A DNA stretch of 45,737 bases from CAZNGF01 sp964572855 (GTDB lineage: Bacteria > Bipolaricaulota > Bipolaricaulia > RBG-16-55-9 > JAJCYT01): NCBI GenBank assembly GCA_964572855.1, contig CAZNGF010000010.1, positions 1 to 45,737 of the forward strand, written 5' to 3'. Position 1 is the stretch's first letter. Every line of letters starts with the position of its first letter. Below are positions 32,343-40,270 of this stretch, piece by piece. The notes beneath the pieces were generated by a model, which was given only the letters and a program-made list of their open reading frames with translations, was not told the origin of the DNA and did no database searches. A program made the position numbers and the translations under genes.

Positions 32343-32399
32343 TCCAACGAGTCACCCCCTAGGGTAGCATAGACGACATCAACAATCGAAACCGGCGTA

Positions 32400-32825
32400 T
32401 TACTGCGGCCAGTCGCGCAGCATGCGCTCGGTCTCCTCGGCGTGGCCGCTCTCGTCGCGCACCATGTCCTCCAACTGCACCATCAGCCCCTTGTCGCCGA
32501 ACGCGTCGGCTTCTTGGGCCCGCTGCGCGTAGTCCGCGCCCGCTTGCTGCTCGGCCTTGAGTACTTCCTGCAGCATCTGCTGGTTGGTCTTGGCGGCCGG
32601 CACGGGACGGGGCTCGGTGGTGGGCTCGCCGCCCAGGGCCACGATCTTGTTGGCCAGGAACTGAGCGTGGAGCTGCTCGTCGGCCACCTCGGTGAGGAAG
32701 AACTGCGAGAGCTGCGGCCGGTAGGGGCCGGTGGCCTTGGCCGCGTAGGTCGTGTATTGGATGATCGCGCCCAGCTCGCCGGCCAGGTCCCGATTCAGGT
32801 GCTCGATCAGCGTTTGTTTGTCCAC
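32400..32825 (-). CDS. Ferritin-like / bacterioferritin-family protein
   Basis: 141 aa from a GTG at 32825, chosen because GGAGGT sits 4 nt before it; an upstream TTG at 32837 would put the ribosome site inside the gene. Four-helix ferritin-like pattern with metal-ligand candidates: HLNRDLAGELGAIIQYTTYA (Glu), EVADEQLHAQFLANKI (Glu, His), and MVRDESGHAEETERML (Glu, His). It may store iron or act as a diiron/rubrerythrin-like oxidase; the exact subgroup is not clear. It has its own promoter and a stable hairpin at the 5' end of its message. Confidence 0.82.
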   Translation of the reverse strand: MDKQTLIEHLNRDLAGELGAIIQYTTYAAKATGPYRPQLSQFFLTEVADEQLHAQFLANKIVALGGEPTTEPRPVPAAKTNQQMLQEVLKAEQQAGADYAQRAQEADAFGDKGLMVQLEDMVRDESGHAEETERMLRDWPQ

Positions 32826-32850
32826 GATGACCTCCAAGTCGGTGGTTTCG

Positions 32851-32867
32851 GCGCCCCGCTGGGGCGC
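32851..32867 (-). promoter_or_regulatory. 5'-terminal hairpin in ferritin-like gene leader
   Basis: GCGCCCC, loop AGC, GGGGCGC on the minus strand: a 7-bp all-GC stem beginning within a base or two of the predicted transcription start at 32868. Confidence 0.6.
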
Positions 32868-32874
32868 ATGGTCA

Positions 32875-32902
32875 AGTATAGACCCCGCTCAACGCACGAC
32901 AA
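32875..32902 (-). promoter_or_regulatory. Promoter of the ferritin-like gene
   Basis: On the minus strand TTGTCG (32902-32897), 16 bp, TATACT (32880-32875). Confidence 0.55.
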
Positions 32903-32943
32903 TGACGCGGCGCATTCCGCGGCCTCGGGCGAGCGGATGGGAA

Positions 32944-34026
32944 TCAGCTTTCGCGCGAGGACTGGGCGTCCTCGTCGGGAATAAGCCCGAGCGCGCGCGC
33001 CCGCTGGGTCCACTGCTGGCGGGCCATGGCCTGCATGTCGATCGCGCTGTCGGTTTCGTCGACGATCTCGATCCCGAGCAGCGTCTCGACCACGTCCTCC
33101 ATCGAGACGATCCCCACGACCCCGCCGTACTCGTCCACGACCAGCGCGATGTGCTCGCGCTCGTTGAGGAACTGCTCGAAGATGTAGATCAGGGTCACGA
33201 CCTCGGGCACGACCCGGATCTCGCGGCCCAGCTCGCGCAGCGGGGTGTCGAGCCGCTCGCGCGAGACCTCCTGCATGATGTCGCTCTTGAGCACGAACGC
33301 GCTGATATCGTCCTTGTTCCCCTCGCGCAGCGGGATGCGCGAGAAGGTGAGCTCGGGGTGCGCCTCCATCACCTGTTCGACCCGCATGTCCGCCGGGAGC
33401 GTGAACATGACCGGCCGCGGCGTCATGACGTCCCGCACGCGCAGCTTGCCGACCCGCAACAGGTTCTTGAGGATGCGGGACTCGCGGTCGCCAAATATTC
33501 CCTCCCTGCGCGCCAGGTCGGTCATGGCCCAGAGCTCCTCGCGGCTGACCGAGGCCATGCGCTCCTCGGAGGAGAGCATGTTGGCGATGCGCTGCGACAG
33601 GAGCACGAGCGGGTAGAGCAGCCAGATGAGCGGCGGGAGCGTGCGCGCGGCCGCGACCGCCAGCCGCTGCCAGTAGAACGCCCCCAGGGTCTTGGGGATG
33701 ATCTCCGAAAAGACGAGGATCAGGAAGGTGAGCGCGGCCGAGATCACGGCCACGTAGGCGTTGCCGAACACGATGGCGGCCTGCGCCCCGACGCCGGCCG
33801 CCCCGACGGTGTGGGCGACCGTGTTGAGGCTCAAGATGGCCGCGAGCGGCTGGTCGATGTTCGATTTCAGGTGGCGCAGGGTCGCGCCGGCCTTGGGCGC
33901 CTTCTGCTCAAGCGCCTCGACGAAGCTCGGGGTGATGGAGAGGATGACCGCCTCCATGATCGAGCAGAAGAACGACACGCCCAGCGCCAGGGACAGGTAG
34001 AAGATTAGGAGGACCATGTCGCGCAT
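32944..34026 (-). CDS. CNNM/CBS-domain membrane protein, second member
   Basis: 360 aa from ATG 34026, or 357 aa from ATG 34017, which has GGGGA at better ribosome distance. CNNM domain with about four hydrophobic helices (VLLIFYLSLALGVSFFCSIMEA, AYVAVISAALTFLILVFSE followed by IIPKTLGAFY, LIWLLYPLVLL), then two CBS motifs (VRDVMTPRPVMFTL, IALVVDEYGGVVGIVSMEDVVETLLG). Unlike the member at 14774-16057 it lacks the C-terminal CorC_HlyC domain and ends shortly after the CBS pair. Possible divalent-metal transporter or regulator. A promoter lies about 190 nt upstream, leaving an unusually long leader. Confidence 0.88.
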   Translation of the reverse strand: MRDMVLLIFYLSLALGVSFFCSIMEAVILSITPSFVEALEQKAPKAGATLRHLKSNIDQPLAAILSLNTVAHTVGAAGVGAQAAIVFGNAYVAVISAALTFLILVFSEIIPKTLGAFYWQRLAVAAARTLPPLIWLLYPLVLLSQRIANMLSSEERMASVSREELWAMTDLARREGIFGDRESRILKNLLRVGKLRVRDVMTPRPVMFTLPADMRVEQVMEAHPELTFSRIPLREGNKDDISAFVLKSDIMQEVSRERLDTPLRELGREIRVVPEVVTLIYIFEQFLNEREHIALVVDEYGGVVGIVSMEDVVETLLGIEIVDETDSAIDMQAMARQQWTQRARALGLIPDEDAQSSRES

Positions 34027-34221
34027 TCCCCTTCGGGCGCATGCAGGCGCGGGCTTCTGGGTGCTGCGGCCGGACTCTTATGGGCGATGGGAACGCTCCC
34101 TCCTCGGGCTGCACCGGATCGTGGGGAGGGCCCCCCTGCGCCGGGCGGGCCACAGCGCGGCGGGGCGCACGCTCTCGGTTCGTAAGCGCGGCCGTTGCGA
34201 TTCGGAACCCATGTCTTCGTT

Positions 34222-34251
34222 AGGATACCGGCCACTCGGCGCGGAAATCAA
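34222..34251 (-). promoter_or_regulatory. Predicted promoter with long leader to CNNM gene
   Basis: On the minus strand TTGATT (34251-34246), 18 bp, TATCCT (34227-34222). Start near 34214, about 190 nt before the gene. The leader 34027-34213 contains no gene I can support. Confidence 0.4.
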
Positions 34252-34290
34252 CGGCCCGCTTGCGCGCCCCCAGCGCCGGCGACTTCCGGG

Positions 34291-34830
34291 TCACAGGGCC
34301 AGCCCCATCCAGTGATGGTCGTAGTACGCCCCGTCCAGGCACATCTCCCGGCTGATCGTGCCCTCGACGGCAAACCCCTTGCGGCGGTAGAGCGCGATGG
34401 CGCGCGCGTTGTCGGTGCGCACGCGCAGGTTGAGCTTGGTCACGATCCCCGTGGCGCGGGCCCAGCCGACGAGCGCGTCCATCAGTAGCGGGCCCACGCC
34501 CAGCCCCCAGTACGCCCGCGCCACCGCGATCCCGAGTTCGCCGGCGTGGCGCGTGCGCGGTCGCTGCCCGCCCGAGAAGCTGCTCGTGCCGGCGATCCGG
34601 CCTTCGACGAGCCCCAGCAGGTAGACCCGGTTGTCCGCCGCGGCGACCGCGCGCAGCGCCTCGGCCTCGGCGGCCTCGTCGAGCCCGAACTCGCCGGGGC
34701 CGAAGCTGAGGAAGTCCGTCTCGGCGCTGACCGCTTCGAAGTAGTCGAGCAGCGCGCGCGCGTCGTCCGGCGCGGCTGCGCGGATCAAAAGCGTCCGGCC
34801 GTCTTTCAGGCGGTGTTCGCGGGGTCGCAC
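34291..34830 (-). CDS. GNAT-family N-acetyltransferase
   Basis: 179 aa from a GTG at 34830, preferred over an ATG at 34902 because the fold starts here (MRPREHRLKDGRTLLIRAAA) and a TACACT -10 box sits 6 nt before it. GNAT features: LLGLVEGRIAGTSSF strand pair, the acetyl-CoA loop ELGIAVARAYWGLGVGPLLMDALVGWA, and the late LRVRTDNARAIALYRRKGFAVEG. The protein ends YYDHHWMGLAL as in many RimI/PhnO-like acetyltransferases. Substrate unknown. Confidence 0.87.
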   Translation of the reverse strand: MRPREHRLKDGRTLLIRAAAPDDARALLDYFEAVSAETDFLSFGPGEFGLDEAAEAEALRAVAAADNRVYLLGLVEGRIAGTSSFSGGQRPRTRHAGELGIAVARAYWGLGVGPLLMDALVGWARATGIVTKLNLRVRTDNARAIALYRRKGFAVEGTISREMCLDGAYYDHHWMGLAL

Positions 34831-34915
34831 GCCCGCAGTGTATCGCGGAGCGGCTCCCCCTGGCACCCCCGGTTGGGACGTTTCAACTGAACCCCTGTTC
34901 AATCGACGCGGGGGC

Positions 34916-36415
34916 CTACGACTTCGCCAGCGCCCGCACGCCGTCGACCAGGACGCGCATGGCCCGGCAGTCGTCCTCGTTGTATTCCAGAATGCGCCTC
35001 TTCACGTCCGCGTCGTCGCCCACGACCCACTCGTGGTACCACTGAATTGACGCCGCTCCCGAGGGCTCGGGGTCGCGCCAGGAAAAGCCCCAGAAGGTCG
35101 CCAGCGTCTTGACCGACAGGTCCGAGGTGGGCCACTCCATCTTGGCCTTGACCAAGTCGAAATAGAGGTCCACCACGTCGTCCCGCTCGAACAGCGCCGC
35201 GACCTCGTCTTCGCGGGCCACGTCCGGGTGGCGCGCGGCCAGCCCCTTGAGGGTGGCCTTCTCGTAGGCCGAGTAGACGTAGAGCGCGCTGAAGGGGCGT
35301 TCGTGCAGGTATGCCCAGACGGCGGCGAACGCGTCCCGCTCGGCTTCCGGGGTCGGTTCGTCCGCGAAGAACGACACGTAGGTCTCGCTGGCCGGGTCCG
35401 AGCCCCGGCGCTCGACGACGCCGTGCAGGTAACACACCCCGCGCATCGGATCGGTCTCGACGTCGAAGAACAGCTCCAGGTCGTCGGGGGGCAGCGCGTG
35501 AGCTTTGCGCAGGACGGGCTGGGCGTTCGGTTCCTTTTGCAGTCGCGCCCGCGTTTGGAAGCGGCGCAGCGTGTCAAGGCCGACCCCTTTAATGGCGCTC
35601 TTGTTCCCGTCCACAAGCGTGTCCAGCTCCGTCTCCGCCAGCGCGCGCACCGTTGGGACATGGGGCGCCAGCTTGTCGCGCCGGCCCCGGCCCAGCTCGG
35701 CGATCAGCGTCAGGTCATCGGCCTCCTCGAGCTGCGCGCGGCAGTGCGTGCGCCAGTGGCACAGCTTGCAGGCGGCGCAGAGCGCGGGGGTCGTCTCCTG
35801 CTCGGCTCCGACGACGGCCCGGACCTCGGCCAGCACGCGTTCGTACGTCTCCCAAAGCGTTGGCGAGCGCGGGCCGCGCTTCTGCTCCAGGTCGTAGGCC
35901 ACCTCGTGGCCGCCGACGTCCCAGACGAACGCCGCGCGCCCGTCCGCCAGGCCGAGCCGTTGCAGGATGTCGACGTAGAGCGCGAGCTGGACGGCGTAGT
36001 GGACCTTGGGCTTGCCCGCTTCACCGGGCTCCAGCCCCGAGCCGCTCTTGATGTCGCCCGGGGCGTAGCCCGATCCCTGTTTGCGCAGCAGGTCGGGCTC
36101 GCCGACCAGATCGTCCACGACCATGCGCCCGCCGTAGACCAGCGGGACGCCCGCCCGCATGGCCGAGAGCGTCCCGGCCTCGCGCTCGCGGGCCGTGCCG
36201 GTCTTCAGGTCCACGACTCGCAGGTCGAGCCCGTCGACCACCTCGCGCTCGAACGCGTTGCCGCGCGCCCAGAGCAGCTCGACGAACGGGCTCACGGGGT
36301 CGCGCGCCCTCGGGTCGCCGCAGCGGTCCAGCGCCACCCGGTGCGGGCACTGCGCGTGGCTGTAGAGCATCGAGGCCGTGATGGACTGGTCGGCCATGAC
36401 ATCCCCGTCATCCAT
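34916..36415 (-). CDS. TM0106-type RecB-like nuclease with RNase H-like C-terminus
   Basis: 499 aa. N-terminal part (1-240) is PD-(D/E)XK-like and Cas4/RecB-related: a first cysteine in HAQCPHRVALD, GEPDLLRK, the catalytic GDIKSG (Asp and Lys), a helix ending YAVQLALYVDIL, and a cysteine cluster CAACKLCHWRTHC that with the first cysteine could hold an Fe-S cluster. The C-terminal part (about 310-499) resembles an RNase H-like DEDD exonuclease: FFDVETDP, AYEKATLKGLA and YNEDDCRAM. This two-domain order is that of the TM0106 family of putative nucleases, of unknown physiological role. The ATG lies 2 bp behind the arylamine N-acetyltransferase stop; an internal ATG at 36397 also has a ribosome site. 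Confidence 0.87.
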   Translation of the reverse strand: MDDGDVMADQSITASMLYSHAQCPHRVALDRCGDPRARDPVSPFVELLWARGNAFEREVVDGLDLRVVDLKTGTAREREAGTLSAMRAGVPLVYGGRMVVDDLVGEPDLLRKQGSGYAPGDIKSGSGLEPGEAGKPKVHYAVQLALYVDILQRLGLADGRAAFVWDVGGHEVAYDLEQKRGPRSPTLWETYERVLAEVRAVVGAEQETTPALCAACKLCHWRTHCRAQLEEADDLTLIAELGRGRRDKLAPHVPTVRALAETELDTLVDGNKSAIKGVGLDTLRRFQTRARLQKEPNAQPVLRKAHALPPDDLELFFDVETDPMRGVCYLHGVVERRGSDPASETYVSFFADEPTPEAERDAFAAVWAYLHERPFSALYVYSAYEKATLKGLAARHPDVAREDEVAALFERDDVVDLYFDLVKAKMEWPTSDLSVKTLATFWGFSWRDPEPSGAASIQWYHEWVVGDDADVKRRILEYNEDDCRAMRVLVDGVRALAKS

Positions 36416-36417
36416 GC

Positions 36418-37218
36418 CTATTCCCCCTGCGCCGATGTCGCCGGACGAATGAGCCGATCGATCTGCGCGTCGGGTTCGAGTTCGACCCCGAAATGCACCC
36501 GGAGCCGGTCGCGATAGGCGTTCTCATCCGCCACGTCGCTCTCCTTGCGCTCTCCCGCCGACGTCACGATCAGCCGGCCCTTGGACAGCGTGACGCGCCC
36601 GTCGGGCGTGGCCCGCGAGCAGACGGACTTCTGCGTGAGGGGGGAATCGGGCGCGGTCTGGTGGTAATGGCACATCCCCTCGAAAGCGGCCAGCGGGTGG
36701 GGCTCGGGTGCGAAAACGTACTGCGGCTCCCAGTCGGCGCCGGGCTTGCGTTGCTGCAGGGTCCAGTCCGGACCGTTCCAAACCAGTCGATAGTCGACGC
36801 CGCGCTGGGTTTGCACGCCGGGGCCGAGCGGCAGCGGCTCCAGAAACGAATCGCCGAAGCCCACGTCGGCGATCCACGCCCCGTCCGCCTCCACGCGCAG
36901 GAGCATGTGGTCGAATTCCGGGCCGAACTCGCGCCCATCGAACACGCGCGCCGAGAGCAGCCCGACCGCGAACCCCAGCTCGCCCAGCAGCCAGGCGAAC
37001 AAGCCGTTGAGCTCGTAGCAAAATCCGCCCCGGCGGCGCACGACGATCTTGTCGTACAGCGGCGGGAGGGCAAGCGCAATGGGTCGTCCCAAGGGAACGT
37101 CCAGGTTCTCGAACGGGACGGCGTGCAGGTGCGCGCGGTGGAGCTCGCTGAGCACCTCCGGCGACGGCGCGCGCGGGCCGTCGTAGCCGATGCGTGCTAA
37201 ATACGCGTGGACGTCCAT
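36418..37218 (-). CDS. Arylamine N-acetyltransferase
   Basis: 266 aa from the ATG at 37218 (MDVHAYLARIGYDGPRAPSP); the frame is open further upstream without similarity. Catalytic triad: Cys67 in RRRGGFCYELNGLF, His104 in EFDHMLLRV and Asp118 in IADVGFGDS. Family members acetylate aromatic amines and hydrazines such as isoniazid. The length is normal and all three catalytic residues are present. Directly followed by the nuclease gene with 2 bp between, so they are co-transcribed although no functional link is known. Confidence 0.93.
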   Translation of the reverse strand: MDVHAYLARIGYDGPRAPSPEVLSELHRAHLHAVPFENLDVPLGRPIALALPPLYDKIVVRRRGGFCYELNGLFAWLLGELGFAVGLLSARVFDGREFGPEFDHMLLRVEADGAWIADVGFGDSFLEPLPLGPGVQTQRGVDYRLVWNGPDWTLQQRKPGADWEPQYVFAPEPHPLAAFEGMCHYHQTAPDSPLTQKSVCSRATPDGRVTLSKGRLIVTSAGERKESDVADENAYRDRLRVHFGVELEPDAQIDRLIRPATSAQGE

Positions 37219-37366
37219 GCACTCAACCCTTCGGTCGGAATCCTGCGCCATTGTCAGAACGGGAAGGACCGTACGCCAATCGCATGCGGTGGCCGGCACG
37301 CCCAGTAGCTCTTCGGCGCGTTCAGGATGAGGCGTTCAGCGCGTATCGAAGCCAACGCCTCCCGTC

Positions 37367-37765
37367 TCAGGCGCCGGCCGCGCGCGTCCACTGGCCCGTG
37401 TCGGTGTACTGCTGGAAGCGCACGACCTTGCCCCCGCGCAACGTCCACACGTGCGCGAACTGCGCGTCGACGGGGATGCCGGTCGCTTTCATCGTGCCGC
37501 GGTAGCGCCCCTCGACCGCGACCGCCTCGCCCCCGTCGATGAAGCGTTCGGGGACAACGGAGAGGTTTTCGATGTCGGCCCCAAGCCGCTGGAACACGCC
37601 CTCAGCCACCGCCTGGGGGCCGAGGTACGGATTGCCGTCGGCGTAGAGGAAGCCTTCGGCCTCCCGCCATTCGACCTCTGCGTCGAACGCGCCCAGCACC
37701 GCCGGCACGTCCCCCTTGGCGAACGCGTCATAAATGCCTTGTACGACGTCCCGTTCCCGGCTCAT
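37367..37765 (-). CDS. SnoaL-like / NTF2-fold protein
   Basis: 132 aa from the ATG at 37765, which has AAGGGA at ribosome distance. Pattern MSRERDVVQGIYDAFAKGDV, a variable loop, DAEVEWREAEG, then RFIDGGEAVAVEGRYRG and FAHVWTLRGGKVVRFQQYTDT: the cone-shaped NTF2-like fold of SnoaL-type proteins, which include cyclases, isomerases and many of unknown function. No active-site set can be named with confidence. Confidence 0.82.
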   Translation of the reverse strand: MSRERDVVQGIYDAFAKGDVPAVLGAFDAEVEWREAEGFLYADGNPYLGPQAVAEGVFQRLGADIENLSVVPERFIDGGEAVAVEGRYRGTMKATGIPVDAQFAHVWTLRGGKVVRFQQYTDTGQWTRAAGA

Positions 37766-37864
37766 GCGGTTTCCCTTCACGTCGGTTTGGTGGCGTTGAT
37801 CGTATCACACATCGCACCGCGAGCCTACTGCAAACGGCTTGCTCGGTGCTCGCCGCGCATGGGC

Positions 37865-38470
37865 TCACGCCGGCGCGCCCCCGTGTCGCAGCAAGCGCAT
37901 CCCTAAGTGTCGCTTCACGTCCGGCCACTCGCCCGCGAGCACGCTGTAGAAGACGGTATCCCGCACCGTGCCGTCCGGGCGCGCGTGGTGGTGGCGCAGG
38001 ACGCCGTCCTTTTTGGCCCCCAGCGCCTCGATGGCGCGCTGCGAGGCGAGGTTGAACCGATCCGTCCTCAACCCCACGACCGCGCAGCCCAGCGTCTCGA
38101 AGGCGTGCTCGAACAAGAGCAGCTTGCAAGCCGTGTTGACGTGGCTGCGCTGCCAGCGCCGGGCGTACCAGGTGTAGCCGAGCTCGACGCGGTCGATTTT
38201 CCCCACGACGTCGTGGTAGCGCGTGCTACCCACGATCGTCCCGCTGCTCAACTCCCGCACGGCCCACGGGAGCATGTGCCCCTCCTGCTGGCCGGCGAGG
38301 GCGGCGTCGACGTAGGCCTCGACGTCTTCGGGCCTGGGCACCGAGGTGAACCAGAGCTCCCAGAGCGCGCCGTCGGAGGCCGCCGCCGCCAGCCCTTCCG
38401 CGTGCGCGGGGCTCAACGGCTCCAGCCGCACGCCGTGGCCTTCCAGGATCGTCGGCTCGACGTCGATCAC
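37865..38470 (-). CDS. GNAT-family N-acetyltransferase (RimJ/RimL-like)
   Basis: 201 aa, GTG start at 38470 with GAGGAGG 6 nt before. The order LEGHGVRLEPLSPAHAEGL, VRELSSGTIVGSTRYHDV, ELGYTWYARRWQRSHVNTACKLLLFEHAFETL and GLRTDRFNLASQRAIEALGAKKDGVLR matches RimL-like acetyltransferases (Acetyltransf_3). Substrate not known. It lies 94 bp upstream of the SnoaL-like gene in the same direction. Confidence 0.9.
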   Translation of the reverse strand: MIDVEPTILEGHGVRLEPLSPAHAEGLAAAASDGALWELWFTSVPRPEDVEAYVDAALAGQQEGHMLPWAVRELSSGTIVGSTRYHDVVGKIDRVELGYTWYARRWQRSHVNTACKLLLFEHAFETLGCAVVGLRTDRFNLASQRAIEALGAKKDGVLRHHHARPDGTVRDTVFYSVLAGEWPDVKRHLGMRLLRHGGAPA

Positions 38471-38543
38471 GCCGTCCTCCTCATGGAACTGATAGATCCC
38501 CTGCGACCATCCGACTTGGGGCCTCTCACCAACTGAGCTGCAA

Positions 38544-38600
38544 GCGAAGAATCCCCTGCAAATGCGGGAGATCCTTCGGCCTGACGGCCTCAGGATGACG
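38544..38600. repeat. Dispersed stem-loop repeat between RidA remnant and acetyltransferase gene
   Basis: GCGAAGAATCCCCTGC and GCGGGAGATCCTTCGGC pair over most positions around an AAAT loop, followed by the small hairpin CCTGA-CGGCC-TCAGG and GATGACG. It is the inverted relative of the element at 6210-6240. It overlaps the 3' end of the RidA-like frame. Confidence 0.6.
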
Positions 38601-38961
38601 CGCCCGCCAAGGTTCTGTTCGGCGCTCTTAGCCGTCCTTCGGGATCCTGTGCCAAGTCCTCTGCTCGCACTGGAGGCACCAAAGTCGCCGGCGCGTGGTC
38701 CCCGAGCCAGGCGTTCATCGCCTTGCGTCGCCCCTCGGCGTCGACGTCCCCGACCAAGTACGTGGTCAGCCTGACCAGATCGTCCCGCCGCATGCCAGCG
38801 GCCTCGAGCTGTTCGATCGGATCACTCGGCAGCGCGCCGTCCGGCCGCATGCCCACCTGGCCCGAGAGCACAAGCCAGCGCTGCGGGCCCGTGACCTCGA
38901 TTTGGTGCGCGTACGAGGCCAGCGGGGGGGGGACCGTCGATGGGTTTCTGTTTGTCTTCAT
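38590..38961 (-). pseudogene. Degenerate RidA/YjgF-family protein gene
   Basis: The frame begins MKTNRNPSTVPPPLASYAHQ and has RWLVLSGQVGMRPDGALPSD and AAGMRRDDLVRLTTYLVGDV, as in RidA-like proteins. Two things are missing: the helix of about 18-20 residues normally between SDPIEQ and LEAAGM, and the final strand with the conserved Arg/Glu region after DHAPATLV, which is replaced by PPVRAEDLAQDPEGRLRAPN. The replaced tail runs into a dispersed repeat that carries the stop codon. I read it as a decayed gene, though a shortened expressed protein cannot be excluded. Confidence 0.65.
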
Positions 38962-38982
38962 GGCTGCGCGTCCTTTCTCTAC

Positions 38983-39324
38983 TTATCGTCCCAAGACGAG
39001 GTCGATCCCGGCCAGGATCAGTTGCAGCTTGGTTCGGGGCAGCTTGGCGGTGCGTTCCGTCAGCAACGACCGGTCCAGTGTGACGAGTTGGGACGTGTTG
39101 GCCACGGAATCCTTCGGCAACCCGGTAAGCGAGGGGGACAGCGCGACGTTCCCGGGCGCCTGGGCCCACTTGAGGTTGCTGGTGAGCGATACGCAGACGG
39201 CGGTTTGAATACGGCTGCGATTCAGGGCGCCGCCCTGCACCACGACCACCGGGCGCCGAAAGCCGGGACCGGACCCCGTCGGGTCGGGCAAATCAGCCCA
39301 CCACACCTCGCCCTGCGCGATCAC
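38983..39324 (-). CDS. mazF: MazF/PemK-type toxin endoribonuclease
   Basis: 113 aa from a GTG at 39324 that overlaps the antitoxin stop (GTGA), preferred over longer frames. The SH3-like PemK fold shows VIAQGEVWWADLPDPTGSGP, RRPVVVVQGGALN, TAVCVSLTSNLKWA, and VANTSQLVTLDRSLL. Family toxins cut mRNA at short sequences and are neutralised by the co-encoded MazE-like antitoxin upstream. Conserved residues of the family (RRPVVVV, TSNL, Q/D near QLVTLDR) are intact, so it is probably functional. Confidence 0.92.
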   Translation of the reverse strand: MIAQGEVWWADLPDPTGSGPGFRRPVVVVQGGALNRSRIQTAVCVSLTSNLKWAQAPGNVALSPSLTGLPKDSVANTSQLVTLDRSLLTERTAKLPRTKLQLILAGIDLVLGR

Positions 39325-39557
39325 CACTCGGTTCGCTCCAGGGCGTGACGGGAGGCGGATGACACCCACGCGTCGTCGTCCGATCCCACCTCATCGGCGA
39401 CTCGGTTCATGGCCTCGGTCACCTCGTCCGGCGCGTGGCGGGCCAGGTACTCGCGCAGGGCATCGCTAAAGAGCTGGCTGCGCGACTTTTGCGTCCGCTC
39501 AGCCAGCCGCTCCGCGCGCTCGAACAAGTCGTCCGGGATGGAGATGGCGGTTTTCAT
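39321..39557 (-). CDS. mazE: Ribbon-helix-helix antitoxin of the MazEF module
   Basis: 78 aa from the ATG at 39557: MKTAISIPDDLFERAERLAE, then SRSQLFSDALREYLARH, a clear ribbon-helix-helix domain, and an acidic C-terminal tail that should wrap the toxin (DEVGSDDDAWVSSASRHAL). TATACT (39569-39564) is 6 nt before the ATG, so the mRNA is likely leaderless; a longer start at 39593 would lie before transcription begins. Such antitoxins repress their own promoter. Confidence 0.9.
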   Translation of the reverse strand: MKTAISIPDDLFERAERLAERTQKSRSQLFSDALREYLARHAPDEVTEAMNRVADEVGSDDDAWVSSASRHALERTEW

Positions 39558-39563
39558 ACCGAA

Positions 39564-39593
39564 AGTATAACCATCTCGCGCCAAGGCATGCAA
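39564..39593 (-). promoter_or_regulatory. Promoter of mazEF
   Basis: On the minus strand TTGCAT (39593-39588), 18 bp, TATACT (39569-39564), predicted start at about 39557, the first base of the ATG. Confidence 0.6.
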
Positions 39594-39609
39594 AGGTCCG
39601 CTATACTGT

Positions 39610-40186
39610 TCAGGATTTCCGAAACAGAATCACATCTTCCAATACGAACTCAAGGTTGAGCCCGTCCCGCTTCGCCAGGTAGCGAAACGTCGCTCGGCAG
39701 AAAAAACAGACATGGGTGGGGTCGCGAATGTAGTGCCAGTTGGTAAAACCGTCGATCTCCGGGGTCAGTTTGGTCATGATCCCCAGCCACCCGCCGGGCT
39801 TGACCAGCGACACGAGCCGGCGCCAATCGCTCGCCGGCCGGTGGAAGTGCTCCACGACCTCGGTGCAGGTCACGAAGTCGTATTGGCGCTCCAGGGTGGA
39901 CGGGTCAGGGGCGAAGAAGGGGTTGTAGATCGCCATCGACTGGCCTCGTTCCTCCAGCATCACGGACAGGGTCGGTCCGGGCCCGCAGCCGAAGTCGAGC
40001 CCGGCCAGCGGCGGAGCGTCCAAACGCGCGAGCAACGGCTGGGCCAGTCGGCTCAGAAAGGCGCGATAGGCCGGATCGCGCGGATCGTTTTCGTGCAGGT
40101 CGTAGCGCGCCTTCTCCTCGTTCGGCGGCAGGTGGGCGGATCGCCTCGACGAACGCCAGCGCTTCGTCCTTGGTGTACTCGGCCAT
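39610..40186 (-). pseudogene. Class I SAM-dependent methyltransferase gene with frameshift
   Basis: The main frame (minus strand, to stop 39610) reads HLPPNEEKARYDLHENDPRD, then LDFGCGPGPTLSVMLEERG (SAM motif I), YDFVTCTEVVEHFHRPASDW (motif II/III) and PGGWLGIMTKLTPEIDGFTN, ending with the RDPTHVCFF segment: a methyltransferase of the group whose members carry an N-terminal zinc ribbon. That frame has no start codon at its upstream end. An ATG at 40186 opens MAEYTKDEALAFVEAIRPP in the neighbouring frame and would join it by a one-base shift near 40135. Either a frameshifted or 5'-truncated gene or an assembly error. The zinc-ribbon part is absent. Confidence 0.65.
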
Positions 40187-40234
40187 CACCCCTCCGATTG
40201 CTGCCTTCGCGCTACCCGGCAGACGGTAGCATTC

Positions 40235-40265
40235 TTGGCACCTCATGTATATTATGGTAATATAC
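40235..40265 (+). promoter_or_regulatory. Promoter and operator of brnTA
   Basis: TTGGCA (40235-40240), 17 bp, TAATAT (40258-40263). A perfect inverted repeat GTATATTA-TGG-TAATATAC (40247-40265) covers the spacer and -10 box. The predicted start coincides with the ATG at 40271. Confidence 0.75.
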
Positions 40266-40270
40266 AACTC

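Noticed and set aside
38505..38545. On the minus strand a stretch GCAGCTCAGTTGGTGAGAG resembles a tRNA D-arm.
   Set aside because: No matching anticodon arm, T-arm or acceptor stem follows; at best a fragment inside a dispersed repeat, so it is not called as a tRNA.
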